Assembly (NCBI GenBank): GCA_031425695.1
Contig: JANPJV010000289.1
Location: 1-20,631 of the forward strand
Direction: 5' to 3'
From: JANPJV01 sp031425695
GTDB lineage: Bacteria; Pseudomonadota; Gammaproteobacteria; Xanthomonadales; SZUA-5
Length of the DNA: 20,631 nucleotides
The notes beneath the pieces are model-generated. The model had not been told where the DNA came from. It saw only the letters and a program-made list of their open reading frames with translations, and made no database searches. The translations under genes and the position numbers were made by a program. The stretch's first letter is position 1. Each line of letters opens with the position of its first letter. This document shows positions 1 to 7,113 of this stretch, in pieces.

Positions 1-1
1 T

Positions 2-388
2 GCCGCCGCTTTCGTCGCGACGCCGCAGATGAGCGTCTACTGCGCCTCCAAGTGGAGCGTGACCGGCTGGAGCGATTCACTGCGCCTCGAGCTCAAGATC
101 GGTGGGCATCACCAGGTCCAGGTCACCACGGTGAATCCGAGCTACATCAGCACCGGCATGTTCGACGGTGCCAAGCGCATGTTCCTGACCCCGATCCTGA
201 CCCCGGAGTTCGTTACCACCCGGGTGTGGAGCGCGATGAAAACCGGCCGCGCGCGCCTGTTCCTGCCCTGGACGATCTACCTCTCGAACGCCCTCAAGGC
301 GCTCCTTCCCCTGGCCCTCTACGACTGGCTCGCCTTCAACGTGCTCGGCATCTACAAGTCGATGTCGGAGTTCAAGGGCCGCGGGTGA
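2..388 (+). CDS. Short-chain dehydrogenase/reductase, C-terminal part (5' truncated by window edge)
   Basis: The frame is open from the first bases, so the gene starts before the window. About 128 residues are visible. The SDR catalytic pair YxxxK is seen as Y-C-A-S-K, with Tyr at 38-40 and Lys at 50-52. It is followed by the usual helix (WSVTGWSDSLRLEL) and then by VNPSYISTGMF, which matches the SDR 'PG/NP-x-x-I-x-T' loop after beta-6. The Rossmann NAD(P)-binding half is outside the window. The hydrophobic C-terminal stretch (FLPWTIYLSNALKALLPLALYDWLAF) resembles membrane-associated SDRs acting on lipids or steroids, but the substrate cannot be told. The NP loop after the active site and the YxxxK spacing make SDR membership secure. 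The gene converges on the NTF2-like gene at 573-1064, with a palindromic repeat between them. Confidence 0.85.
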   Translation, partial: AAAFVATPQMSVYCASKWSVTGWSDSLRLELKIGGHHQVQVTTVNPSYISTGMFDGAKRMFLTPILTPEFVTTRVWSAMKTGRARLFLPWTIYLSNALKALLPLALYDWLAFNVLGIYKSMSEFKGRG

Positions 389-453
389 ACAATCTCGAAA
401 ACGGGGCACTATCGCGGGCGGGATAACGCAGATGAAAGAAGGAGAGAAAAGCC

Positions 454-557
454 TTATCCACAGATTACACAGATGAGAAGCGGATAAGAGCAGATTAAAA
501 ATTCCGATCCAGCTTTCGTCTGTGTCATCCGCTCTTCATCTGCGTCATCTGTGGATT
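454..557. repeat. Imperfect inverted repeat, family C (ATCTGTGGAT type), in a convergent junction
   Basis: The left arm, about 457-495, reads ATCCACAGATTACACAGATG and continues with GAGAAGCGGAT. Its reverse complement recurs with a few mismatches at about 517-556, read on the plus strand as ...CATCTGCGTCATCTGTGGAT. The spacer is about 21 nt. Transcribed from either side it could form a hairpin of nearly 40 bp. It lies between the ends of two convergent genes (388 and 573). Related sequence is seen again at 11470-11510 and 11714-11756. Confidence 0.75.
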
Positions 558-572
558 GATTTGCTTCAGCTC

Positions 573-1064
573 TTACTTCCGCTTGTTGCTGAAAGCCGCG
601 AGGTTGGCGGCGGCCTGGGCGCGGACCTTGTTGTGGAGCATCGGGGTCCAGCCGAGGACCACGCCGGCGGGGCCGAGTGCCTGGCGTGACCAGCGCCAGA
701 AGCTGAAGCGATCGACGTGGGTGGCGATCAGCCCGTTCTCGAAGGTGAAGTCGGCATCGACGATGTTGTGGACCATGCGGCCGGTCGCGCTGAAGCGGTA
801 GTGCGGCTCCCAGTGTGCATGGCCGCTCTTGGCATCGGCCGAGATCGCGCTGGGTTCGAGTTTCCAGACGTCCTTGCCTTTGGCCTTGACCGCTTCGCAC
901 AGCATCCGCCACATGGCGCCTACCTGCTCGCGTCCCTGCAGCTTGAACACCGGATCTTCAAAGCTCGCGTCCGGCGCGTAGCACGCTTGCATGGTGTCGG
1001 CATCGAGCGCCGCGAAGGCGGCATAGAAGCGTTTGATCAGCGCTTCGTTCTTGGCGGCGGACAT
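573..1064 (-). CDS. NTF2-like / SnoaL-like family protein
   Basis: The product is 163 residues, a typical size for a single NTF2-like cone domain. The N-terminus (NEALIKRFYAAFAALDADTM) followed by CYAPDASFEDPVF is the classic helix-strand opening of SnoaL/NTF2-like proteins. It is followed by GREQVGAMWRML and, after about residue 80, by a curved-sheet stretch (HAHWEPHYRF, VHNIVDADFTFENGLIATHVDRFSFWRW). Members include ketosteroid isomerase-like enzymes and ligand-binding proteins of unknown substrate. I see no residue set that fixes a reaction. The start is supported by an AAGGAG-like site about 9 nt upstream on the reverse strand. The tail after about residue 130 is Ala/Lys rich and probably helical. 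The gene is divergent from the zinc-ribbon gene at 1274 and not obviously part of an operon. Confidence 0.8.
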   Translation of the reverse strand: MSAAKNEALIKRFYAAFAALDADTMQACYAPDASFEDPVFKLQGREQVGAMWRMLCEAVKAKGKDVWKLEPSAISADAKSGHAHWEPHYRFSATGRMVHNIVDADFTFENGLIATHVDRFSFWRWSRQALGPAGVVLGWTPMLHNKVRAQAAANLAAFSNKRK

Positions 1065-1273
1065 GAGGCAGGGCTCCTTCAGATGGGGTTTTCGGTTCGG
1101 CAGTCCAAGGTTCCGTGCGCCCGCCGCTCATGATTTTGGCACACAGGTTACGACCGCAGACGCCCGCTGTCGCTGCCTGGCGAAACGTGGTCGCCACCCG
1201 ACAGCGAAGCGGTGAGTCGACAAAGCCGCGCTCGCAGCTATGCTCGACGGATACCGACGCGCCGGAGAGCCCG

Positions 1274-1657
1274 ATGAAGTGTCCGAAGTGTGCTGCGACC
1301 ATGGCCAAGGTCGAATACCAGGGACTCGAGGTCGATCGCTGCAGTGAGTGCCAGGGTCTCTGGTTCGACCTCATGGAGCACGAGCAGCTCAAAAAGCTGA
1401 GTGGCTCAGAGGAGATTGACTCGGGCGCGCCGGAGGTCGGCAAGATCAACAACACGATCACCCGCATTGCCTGCCCGGTCTGCAACGTGCCGCTCATCTC
1501 GATGGTCGTCGCCGGGCAGCCGCACATCAGCTACGAGTCCTGTACGGTCTGCTACGGGGTCTATTTCGACGCCGGTGAGTTCAAGGACTACAAGGAATTT
1601 ACCTTCGTGGAGAACATGCGTTCGCTGTTCGGAGCAGCGCGGCCGGCTGATCCGTAG
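1274..1657 (+). CDS. Two-zinc-ribbon protein (TFIIB-type zinc finger family)
   Basis: The product is 127 residues with two CxxC...CxxC knuckles. Cys3/Cys6 pair with Cys23/Cys26 (CPKC and CSEC), and Cys67/Cys70 pair with Cys90/Cys93 (CPVC and CTVC). Each ribbon is followed by a WFD or YFD motif and an acidic or helical stretch, which is typical of the bacterial 'zf-TFIIB' family. These small proteins are thought to bind zinc; their partners are not known. The open frame runs upstream to 1115. The ATG at 1274 is chosen because the first CPKC motif follows at once and GGAGAG lies 4 nt before it. A TATGCT -10-like hexamer lies at about 1241. The gene converges on the histidine kinase gene, with a REP-like pair in the gap. 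Confidence 0.85.
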   Translation: MKCPKCAATMAKVEYQGLEVDRCSECQGLWFDLMEHEQLKKLSGSEEIDSGAPEVGKINNTITRIACPVCNVPLISMVVAGQPHISYESCTVCYGVYFDAGEFKDYKEFTFVENMRSLFGAARPADP

Positions 1658-1663
1658 CGTCAC

Positions 1664-1735
1664 GTGGGTCCGGACCTTGTCCGGACGCTTTTACTGGTTG
1701 GAAGCGAGAACCGTCCGGACAAGGTCCGGGCCCAC
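1664..1735. repeat. REP-like inverted pair, family A
   Basis: The forward copy at 1664-1688 has a GTGGGTC head, then palindrome arms CCGGAC and GTCCGG around CTT, then ACGC. A second copy in the opposite orientation lies at 1711-1735 and carries one C for T at the head. The intervening 22 nt include TTTT. The pair can fold into one long hairpin or two small ones. It occupies nearly all of the 92-nt gap between two convergent genes. The same family recurs at 16077-16348 and 18514-18583. Confidence 0.9.
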
Positions 1736-1749
1736 GCACAGCACTCGAA

Positions 1750-4197
1750 TCAGCGCGCCACCACCCCTTGCGGATGCACGCTCGGGATCAGCAAGTCGAA
1801 GCTGACGCCGGCACCGGGTTGAGTTTCGCAGGTGATCTTGCCGCCGAGGGCCTGGGTGACGAGGTTGTAGACAATGTGCATGCCGAGGCCGGTGCCGCCT
1901 TGGTCGCGGCGGGTGGTGTAGAAGGGCTCGAACATGTGGCTGGCGACGTCGCCGTTCATGCCGACGCCGTCGTCCTGGTAGCGGACGTGCAGGCGGCTTT
2001 GTTGCTGTTCTACGGCGATGAGGATGGTGCCGGCGCGACCGTCGGGGTAGCCATGCGCGATCGAGTTCATGATCAGGTTGACGATGATCTGGTGCAGCGC
2101 ATCGGCACGGCTGGTGAGTTCGATGTTCTGGGCGCATTCCACCTGCACGTGGTGTCCGCCCTTGCGCAGCATGGGCGACAGCGAGAGCAGCGTACCTTCG
2201 AGGTAGTCGCGCACCAGCACGGTGCGGATGTGGCTGGTCGATTGATCGACGGCAACCTGCTTGAAGGTGCGTACCAAATTGGCGGCGCGATGCAGGTTGA
2301 CTTCGGCCATCTCGGCGGCGGCTTCGATCGAGCCGAGCAGGCGCTCGTGGACGTTCGCCGGCACCGTCGCGCGGAGCGTCGCGAGTTGCCCGCGCAGGAA
2401 CGAGATGGCGGTGACGCCGATGCCGAGCGGGGTGTTGACCTCGTGGGCGACGCCGGCCACGAGGCGCCCGAGCGAGGCCATCTTCTCGATCTCGATCAGC
2501 TCGTTCTGTGCCCGGTGCAGCTCATCGACCCGGGTCTCGAGCTCGCTGTTTGCGGCCTTGAGGGATTCCTGCGCGCGCCGTCGCTGCAAGGCGGTGGCGA
2601 TGTGGAAGGCGACGAAGGTGAGCAGCTCCTGGTCGCGGGTGGTGTAGATGACATCATGCGAATAGCTCTGCACCACGATCGCGCCGATGGCGACGCCGTT
2701 CTGGAACAGCGGCACGCCGAGCCAGCAGACCGCCGGCGCGCCCAGCGTCTGCATCTCGCCCGCGGCAACCAGCTGGTCGATCTCGGCGCGACTGGCCAGC
2801 AGCGGACGCGCCGTGCGCAGGACGTATTCGGTGAGCCCGCGGCGCAAGGTGCGCTTCTGGAAGAACGCGCCCGAATCATGCTCGTCGACCGCGTACGGAA
2901 ATTCAAAAGCGGTGCCCTCGTCGGCCAGCAGCACGATGAAGAAATTCTTCGCGTAAAGCAGCTCGCCGACCACCGCATGCACAGCGGCAAAAAAGTCGTA
3001 CATCGACACCGCCGTGCTGGTGAGCTCGGCGATGCGGAACAGCGCCGCCTGCAGGCGCTCGCTCGCCTGGCGCTCGTGGACCTCCTGCAGCAGCTCCTGG
3101 TTGGCTGAGCCCAGTTGCATGTTGGCGGCAGCCAGCTCGCGCGTGCGCTGGCCGACCCGATCCTCCAGCTCGTCCTGGGCGTCGCGACGGGTGATTGCAG
3201 TGAGGATGTGCTGGGCGACATAGGTCAACAGCGCACGATCCGCGTCGCTGTAACGCTGCGCCTGGTCGTAGCTCTGGACGACGATGGCGCCACGCACTTC
3301 ACCGTCGGCAATCATCGGCACGCCGAGCCAGTCCTCCGAATCGGGTCCGCGTTCGGGATCGTACTTGAGCTCGAGCTGGCGGACGATTTCAGCTGATGGC
3401 CCGATCAGTGCCTGCCCGCGCCGGATCACGGCCATGGTCAGGCTGCCGACCATGTTGTCCTGGTGGAATTCCTCGTGCGGCTCCGGCCAGTCGTAATCCT
3501 TGATGTCGGCGAAGTAGATGAAGCGCAACACGCAGCGCTCGTGATCGTAGAGCGCGATGAAGAAGTTCTCCGCGTACATCAGCGTGGCGACGTACTGGTG
3601 CATGGCGCGCAGCATCTTCGTGCGATCACTCTCGCCGCTGGCCACGTCGGAGATTGCATAGAGCGCGCGTTGCAGGAGCTCGTTGCGAGCCGATTTGCGC
3701 ACTGCCCGGCGCAAGCGCCGCAGCTGCAGCAGGTCGCCGACGCGCGCAGCAATGAGGTCGATGCCTGCGCCAAGCTCCGGCTCCAGGCGCGCGAGCGCGC
3801 CCGGCGCCAGCGCGCTGTCGATCTGCAGTACCGCGTGGCCACGCTCGCCCAGCGCAAGCGGCCATGACCACGACACACGGCCGGCGCGCTCGCGCTTGAC
3901 CGGTGTGCCGAGGCGATGTGCCGCGCGTGCAAGCTCGCTGTCCAACCAGCTTTGCGCGCTGGCAGGCGTGCACCGCAGCGGCGCCGCCGGGTCGCGCGCG
4001 GAGCCACGGCAGAGCGCGAGATTCGCATCGGCAATGAAGGCCCGGATGAAGTCGGCGGCGGCGCGACTGACGGCTTTGAAGCTGCCGGCCCGCAGCAGGG
4101 CGATACCGAGCTCCTGCAGCGCCGTGCAGCCGGGCGCGCCGGTGCCCGGTGTGGCCGGGCCTCCGGTCGCTGCGTTGCGCCCCGCTACCTGGGCCAT
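1750..4197 (-). CDS. Cytosolic sensor histidine kinase with two GAF domains
   Basis: The product is 815 residues with no signal peptide or membrane segment, so it probably senses an internal or diffusible cue. In order: an N-terminal region of about 160 residues that may be a degenerate sensor domain, GAF domain 1 (about 172-337), a coiled-coil linker (about 338-380), GAF domain 2 (about 382-540), a coiled coil (about 541-572), a dimerisation/phosphoacceptor helix with His585 in AGVAHEVNTPLG, and a HATPase_c domain. The ATPase boxes are visible: N box with Asn707 and Asn711, G1 DDGVGM at 742-747, F box FEPFYTT from 756, G2 GGTGLGM at 767-773. The two GAF domains share the motifs Y-A-(E/K)-N-F-F-I and W-L-G-V-P, so they probably arose by duplication. 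No receiver domain or response regulator lies next to it, so the partner is unknown. The start is supported by GGAG about 8 nt upstream on the reverse strand. Confidence 0.93.
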   Translation of the reverse strand: MAQVAGRNAATGGPATPGTGAPGCTALQELGIALLRAGSFKAVSRAAADFIRAFIADANLALCRGSARDPAAPLRCTPASAQSWLDSELARAAHRLGTPVKRERAGRVSWSWPLALGERGHAVLQIDSALAPGALARLEPELGAGIDLIAARVGDLLQLRRLRRAVRKSARNELLQRALYAISDVASGESDRTKMLRAMHQYVATLMYAENFFIALYDHERCVLRFIYFADIKDYDWPEPHEEFHQDNMVGSLTMAVIRRGQALIGPSAEIVRQLELKYDPERGPDSEDWLGVPMIADGEVRGAIVVQSYDQAQRYSDADRALLTYVAQHILTAITRRDAQDELEDRVGQRTRELAAANMQLGSANQELLQEVHERQASERLQAALFRIAELTSTAVSMYDFFAAVHAVVGELLYAKNFFIVLLADEGTAFEFPYAVDEHDSGAFFQKRTLRRGLTEYVLRTARPLLASRAEIDQLVAAGEMQTLGAPAVCWLGVPLFQNGVAIGAIVVQSYSHDVIYTTRDQELLTFVAFHIATALQRRRAQESLKAANSELETRVDELHRAQNELIEIEKMASLGRLVAGVAHEVNTPLGIGVTAISFLRGQLATLRATVPANVHERLLGSIEAAAEMAEVNLHRAANLVRTFKQVAVDQSTSHIRTVLVRDYLEGTLLSLSPMLRKGGHHVQVECAQNIELTSRADALHQIIVNLIMNSIAHGYPDGRAGTILIAVEQQQSRLHVRYQDDGVGMNGDVASHMFEPFYTTRRDQGGTGLGMHIVYNLVTQALGGKITCETQPGAGVSFDLLIPSVHPQGVVAR

Positions 4198-4271
4198 GCC
4201 TCACTCCGTTGGGCCTTCACAGAGTATAGGGACGCTCGGCGCAAGTCTCACGGCTGCGATACGGGTTTAGA

Positions 4272-4291
4272 GCGTCCGGGCGCGCGGACGC
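4272..4291. repeat. Perfect short inverted repeat (GCGTCCG/CGGACGC)
   Basis: Seven-base arms GCGTCCG (4272-4278) and CGGACGC (4285-4291) surround a 6-nt GC loop. The arm matches the outer part of the family A palindrome, so this may be a decayed copy. It lies in the 388-nt gap upstream of the histidine kinase and sulfotransferase-like genes. Confidence 0.5.
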
Positions 4292-4310
4292 GGAGGTGGC
4301 GATAGTTATG

Positions 4311-4391
4311 GTGGGAGACCGCGATGCTTTTGCTTTGCTTTGGAATCGCCTGCAAGCCAACACCAAAGCTCGCAGCCATGGCTGCTCCCAC
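4311..4391. repeat. REP-like inverted element with GTGGGAG ends
   Basis: The element begins GTGGGAG-ACC-GCGATG and ends with the reverse complement of GTGGGAGCAGCCATGGCTGC. The second copy contains a perfect 14-bp palindrome, GCAGCCATGGCTGC (4372-4385). The ends match for seven bases and then diverge, leaving two small palindromic units facing each other over about 45 nt. The GTGGG head is shared with the family A and B elements, but the palindrome is different. Apart from this, the hairpin at 4272 and the palindrome at 4539, I see nothing definite in the gap 4198-4585. Confidence 0.65.
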
Positions 4392-4538
4392 AACAGTAAT
4401 GGAGCCCAGGCTGATGCGCGAACAGGCGCAACGACAGGCGCGACCGGGACTCGCACAAGGCAGGGGCCTCGCCACGACCGAGACCCCACATCATCAAAAG
4501 CTGTGATGTCCGTGCCGGCGACTTTCACTTTACTGTCA

Positions 4539-4552
4539 CATTGTCGACAATG
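4539..4552. promoter_or_regulatory. 14-bp perfect palindrome, possible operator
   Basis: CATTGTCGACAATG is a perfect palindrome just upstream of the preferred start of the sulfotransferase-like gene, and it overlaps an alternative ATG at 4550. A TACTGT hexamer at 4531-4536 just upstream could be a -10 box, in which case the palindrome would cover the transcription start. A role in binding a dimeric regulator is inferred from position and symmetry only. Confidence 0.35.
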
Positions 4553-4585
4553 GGTCTCCGCAGCGCTGGTGCACGCATGCACGCA

Positions 4586-5203
4586 ATGTATCAATCAGCT
4601 TCAGCCGAGCAATTCGTTTGTGCGATCCGGCTGTGGTCGGGGCCAAACAGCATCGCCCCGTTCCTGCGTGAGGCCTTCGCCCGCCGTGGAGATTGTTCGG
4701 TTGGTGATAAGCCGGCGGGGCACCCGCTCTGGCTGCAGTGTCCCGCGCTCGGAGGGTTGTCCTGGGTGGGAGCCGACTGGGGCGACGGCGAGCGCCACGT
4801 CCTGCTGATCCGTGACCCGCGCGATGCGCTTGCCGAAATGCTGCCGAAGCGCACGGAGCTTCGCGCCGAGGACCTAGGCCTGCCGCAGCAGAATCGGCTC
4901 TTCGAGCGCATCGTGGATCGCACCGGGCAGCCGCCGCTGATCATCGATGCCGGCGATTTTCTGCGCGAGCCTGGTGCGCATCTGCGCGCGCTCTGTCGGT
5001 GGCTCGGCATCGCCTTCCATGCGCACATGGAAAGCGCTCACCCCGGTGCCGGCTTGCCTGGCGCCTGCACGCCCCCGGCGCTGCTGGAGGGCGCAGCCAG
5101 CGAGCTTCTGGCCGAGTGCTTGCCGATGTACCGCCGCCTCTATCAGCACCGCCTGCTGCGAGATGTCCCCCAGGTGGTCGGCGAGGTGGCCGCGCCACAT
5201 TGA
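4586..5203 (+). CDS. Sulfotransferase-like protein
   Basis: The product is 205 residues from the ATG at 4586. ATGs at 4577 and 4550 and a TTG at 4541 are also in frame, and none has a convincing ribosome-binding site. I prefer 4586 because relatives as I know them have only a short lead before the first motif. RLWSGPNSIAP (residues 15-25) sits where the 5'-phosphosulfate loop of the 'LWSGPRNxST' sulfotransferase-like family lies. LLIRDPRDAL (73-82) matches the 3'-phosphate-binding RDP motif. DAGDFLREPGAHLRALCRWLGI corresponds to the conserved 'D-x-E-D-L-x-x-P-x-x-x-L-x-x-L-C-x-x-L-G-I' helix. The loop has Asn where relatives usually carry Arg, and it lacks the Ser/Thr run, so PAPS binding is uncertain. 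The substrate is unknown. The lipid kinase gene follows 36 nt later. Confidence 0.65.
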   Translation: MYQSASAEQFVCAIRLWSGPNSIAPFLREAFARRGDCSVGDKPAGHPLWLQCPALGGLSWVGADWGDGERHVLLIRDPRDALAEMLPKRTELRAEDLGLPQQNRLFERIVDRTGQPPLIIDAGDFLREPGAHLRALCRWLGIAFHAHMESAHPGAGLPGACTPPALLEGAASELLAECLPMYRRLYQHRLLRDVPQVVGEVAAPH

Positions 5204-5227
5204 GACGGCCATCACGGCACGCGAGGC

Positions 5228-5240
5228 TATGCTCGCGTCA
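5228..5240 (+). promoter_or_regulatory. Possible -10 box for a leaderless transcript of the lipid kinase gene
   Basis: TATGCT at 5228-5233 is followed by six bases and then the ATG at 5240. This spacing would place the transcription start on or next to the A of the start codon. No Shine-Dalgarno sequence lies at normal distance; a GAGG at 5223-5226 is 13 nt away. I see no good -35 box. Confidence 0.35.
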
Positions 5241-6199
5241 TGGAAAATCTCTCTCCAGAGTCGATAGCGCTCCACGGGCCGCTTCTGATCGTCGGCAACC
5301 AGCGTTCCGGGCACGGCGATGCGGGCGATTTCGAGCGCCTGACGGCGCGTGTCCTCACCGAGGCCGGGCGCGAGCACCGTTTCCTGATGGTGGCACCGAA
5401 GGCGCTGGCAAAAACGGCGAAGGGAGCAGTCGCTGAAGCGAAGAAACTGGGCGGGGTCGTGGTGGCCGCCGGTGGCGATGGCACCATCAACACGGTCGCC
5501 CATGCAGTGCTCGGCAGCGGCGTCCCCTTTGGCGTCCTGCCACAAGGCACCTTCAATTATTTCGGCCGCGAGCACGGTATTCCCGAGGGCGTGGAGGCGG
5601 CCGCTCGCGCCCTGCTCGGCGCGCATCTCAAGACGATCCAGGTCGGGCGCATCAACGATCGCATCTTCCTGGTCAATGGCAGTCTCGGCCTTTATCCGGA
5701 CTTGCTCGAAGATCGCGAAGCGCACAAAAAGCGCTTCGGGCGCTGGCGCATCGTTGCCCTCGGCTCGGCCTTGTATTCGCTGTTGCGCAGTCACCGTCAG
5801 CTCGATCTCGTCTTCGAGTCTGAAGGCGCCAGCTCGAATCTGCGCACGCTGGCCTTGTTCGCCGGCAACAACCGCTTGCAGCTCGAACGCATGGGTATCG
5901 ACCAGGCGCATTCGGGCGTGCTCGATCGCGGTGAGCTCGTCGGGACGGTCTTGCGGCCGATCAATTTCCTGCAGATGCTGGGCGTGATCCTGAGCGGCGC
6001 GCTTGGGCGGCTGGGCGATGCCAAGTATGTGCAGAGCTTTGCCTTCCGCCGACTGACGGTAACTCCGCGCGGGCCCCGCCGCCTGAAAGTCGGAACCGAT
6101 GGTGAAGTCGCGCTGATGGCGACGCCGCTGGTGTTCGAAGTGGCATCGGAACAACTGCAATTGCTGGTTCCGCCGCCTGCGGTGGCGCCGGTCCCGTGA
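5240..6199 (+). CDS. YegS/diacylglycerol kinase family lipid kinase
   Basis: The product is 319 residues, the usual length for the family. The nucleotide-binding GGDGT motif is at residues 78-82 (VVVAAGGDGTIN). It is followed by GVLPQGTFNYFGREHGIP, a variant of the PLGTxNxxAR loop found in one subgroup of these kinases. LLIVGNQRSGHG near the N-terminus matches the family's opening 'NPxSG' strand, with Gln-Arg in place of the usual residue. NGSLGLYPDL and the C-terminal VGTDGEVALMATPLVFEV match the substrate-domain 'DGE' segment, which binds structural metal in YegS-type enzymes. The family phosphorylates diacylglycerol, phosphatidylglycerol, sphingoid or related lipids at the inner membrane; the lipid used here is not known. 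Its stop overlaps the GTG of the metallophosphoesterase gene by 4 nt, which indicates co-translation. Confidence 0.9.
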   Translation: MENLSPESIALHGPLLIVGNQRSGHGDAGDFERLTARVLTEAGREHRFLMVAPKALAKTAKGAVAEAKKLGGVVVAAGGDGTINTVAHAVLGSGVPFGVLPQGTFNYFGREHGIPEGVEAAARALLGAHLKTIQVGRINDRIFLVNGSLGLYPDLLEDREAHKKRFGRWRIVALGSALYSLLRSHRQLDLVFESEGASSNLRTLALFAGNNRLQLERMGIDQAHSGVLDRGELVGTVLRPINFLQMLGVILSGALGRLGDAKYVQSFAFRRLTVTPRGPRRLKVGTDGEVALMATPLVFEVASEQLQLLVPPPAVAPVP

Positions 6200-7011
6200 G
6201 CTTGATGCTGCAGATTTCCGATCCGCACTTCGGCACCGAACAGGCGCCGGTGCTGGCTGCGCTGAAAGCGCTCGTCGCCCAGCAAAAGCCACAGCTGCTG
6301 GTGCTGTCTGGCGACATCACCCAGCGCGCACGGCGCAGCCAGTTTCGCGCCGCGCGCGCCTACATCGATTCGCTTGGGATCCAGCATTTCCTGTCGTTGC
6401 CGGGCAATCACGATATCCCGCTGTTCAATGTCGCCGCGCGCGCGCTGGCGCCGTATGCAAATTACCTGCGCGAATTCGGTCCGGATCTCGATCCGGAGCT
6501 TGTCGTCGAAGATATGCTGGTGATCGGCGTCAACACCACGGTCCCGAGCTGGCACAAGGATGGCCGCATCGATGCCGAGGACATCACCCGCGTCGAGGCC
6601 CGCCTGCGCCAGGCCAAGACCGGCCAGCTGCGGGTGGTCGTCGTACATCAGCCGGTGCACGTGCCGCGCCTGGCGGAGAAGAAGAACCTCGTGGTCGGCC
6701 GCGATGCTGCCGTGCGCGCTTGGAGTGCTGCCGGGGCCGATCTCATTCTCGGCGGACACATCCACCTGCCGTTCGTGCGCCCGCTCGGCGAGCGCTTTCC
6801 CGGCCTGCCGCGGCGCATCTGGGGCGTGCAGGCGGGCACCGCGCTCTCCGACCGCATCCGCGAGGACGCACCGAACTCGGTCAATTTGATCCGCTTCGCG
6901 CCGGGGAAAGCGCCGCTGGAATGCAGCGTGGAGCGCTGGGACTGCCCCCTGCCGCGCGCGACCTTCGAGCTGGTGGAGACGCATCGGCTGGAGTTGGACC
7001 GCGGCGCGTAG
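6196..7011 (+). CDS. Calcineurin-like metallophosphoesterase
   Basis: The product is 271 residues with the complete dinuclear-metal motif set: DPH with Asp9 and His11, GD at 39-40, GNHD at 70-73 (Asn71, His72), His151 in VVVVHQPVH, and GGHIH with His188 and His190. The pattern is that of class III cyclic nucleotide phosphodiesterase-like and UDP-diacylglucosamine hydrolase-like enzymes. It has no obvious membrane segment or signal peptide. Which phosphodiester it cleaves cannot be read from the sequence. The GTG at 6196 overlaps the preceding TGA (GTGA), and an ATG at 6205 is a possible alternative. Coupling to a lipid kinase suggests a shared lipid or head-group pathway, but this is inference. 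Confidence 0.9.
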   Translation: MSLMLQISDPHFGTEQAPVLAALKALVAQQKPQLLVLSGDITQRARRSQFRAARAYIDSLGIQHFLSLPGNHDIPLFNVAARALAPYANYLREFGPDLDPELVVEDMLVIGVNTTVPSWHKDGRIDAEDITRVEARLRQAKTGQLRVVVVHQPVHVPRLAEKKNLVVGRDAAVRAWSAAGADLILGGHIHLPFVRPLGERFPGLPRRIWGVQAGTALSDRIREDAPNSVNLIRFAPGKAPLECSVERWDCPLPRATFELVETHRLELDRGA

Positions 7012-7028
7012 CCCGAAAAATAGAAGCC

Positions 7029-7099
7029 GGGACTCGGGACTCGGGACTCGAAAAGGCGATGGGCGTTATCCTGCATTCCCGAGCCCGTAGTCCCGAATT
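7029..7099. repeat. GGGACTC heptamer repeats with inverted copies
   Basis: Three head-to-tail copies of GGGACTC lie at 7029-7049. Complementary, slightly diverged copies follow at about 7076-7098 (CCCGAG, CCCG, AGTCCCGAAT). The two halves can pair across about 27 nt. The block fills most of the gap between the metallophosphoesterase and the hydrolase genes and may end transcription of the upstream pair. Confidence 0.6.
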
Positions 7100-7113
7100 C
7101 CAGCCCATCAATC

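Noticed and set aside
1768..3108. Long plus-strand open frame (446 codons) opposite the histidine kinase gene
   Set aside because: The opposite strand encodes all kinase motifs. This frame has the composition of a GC-rich shadow and no recognisable domain.
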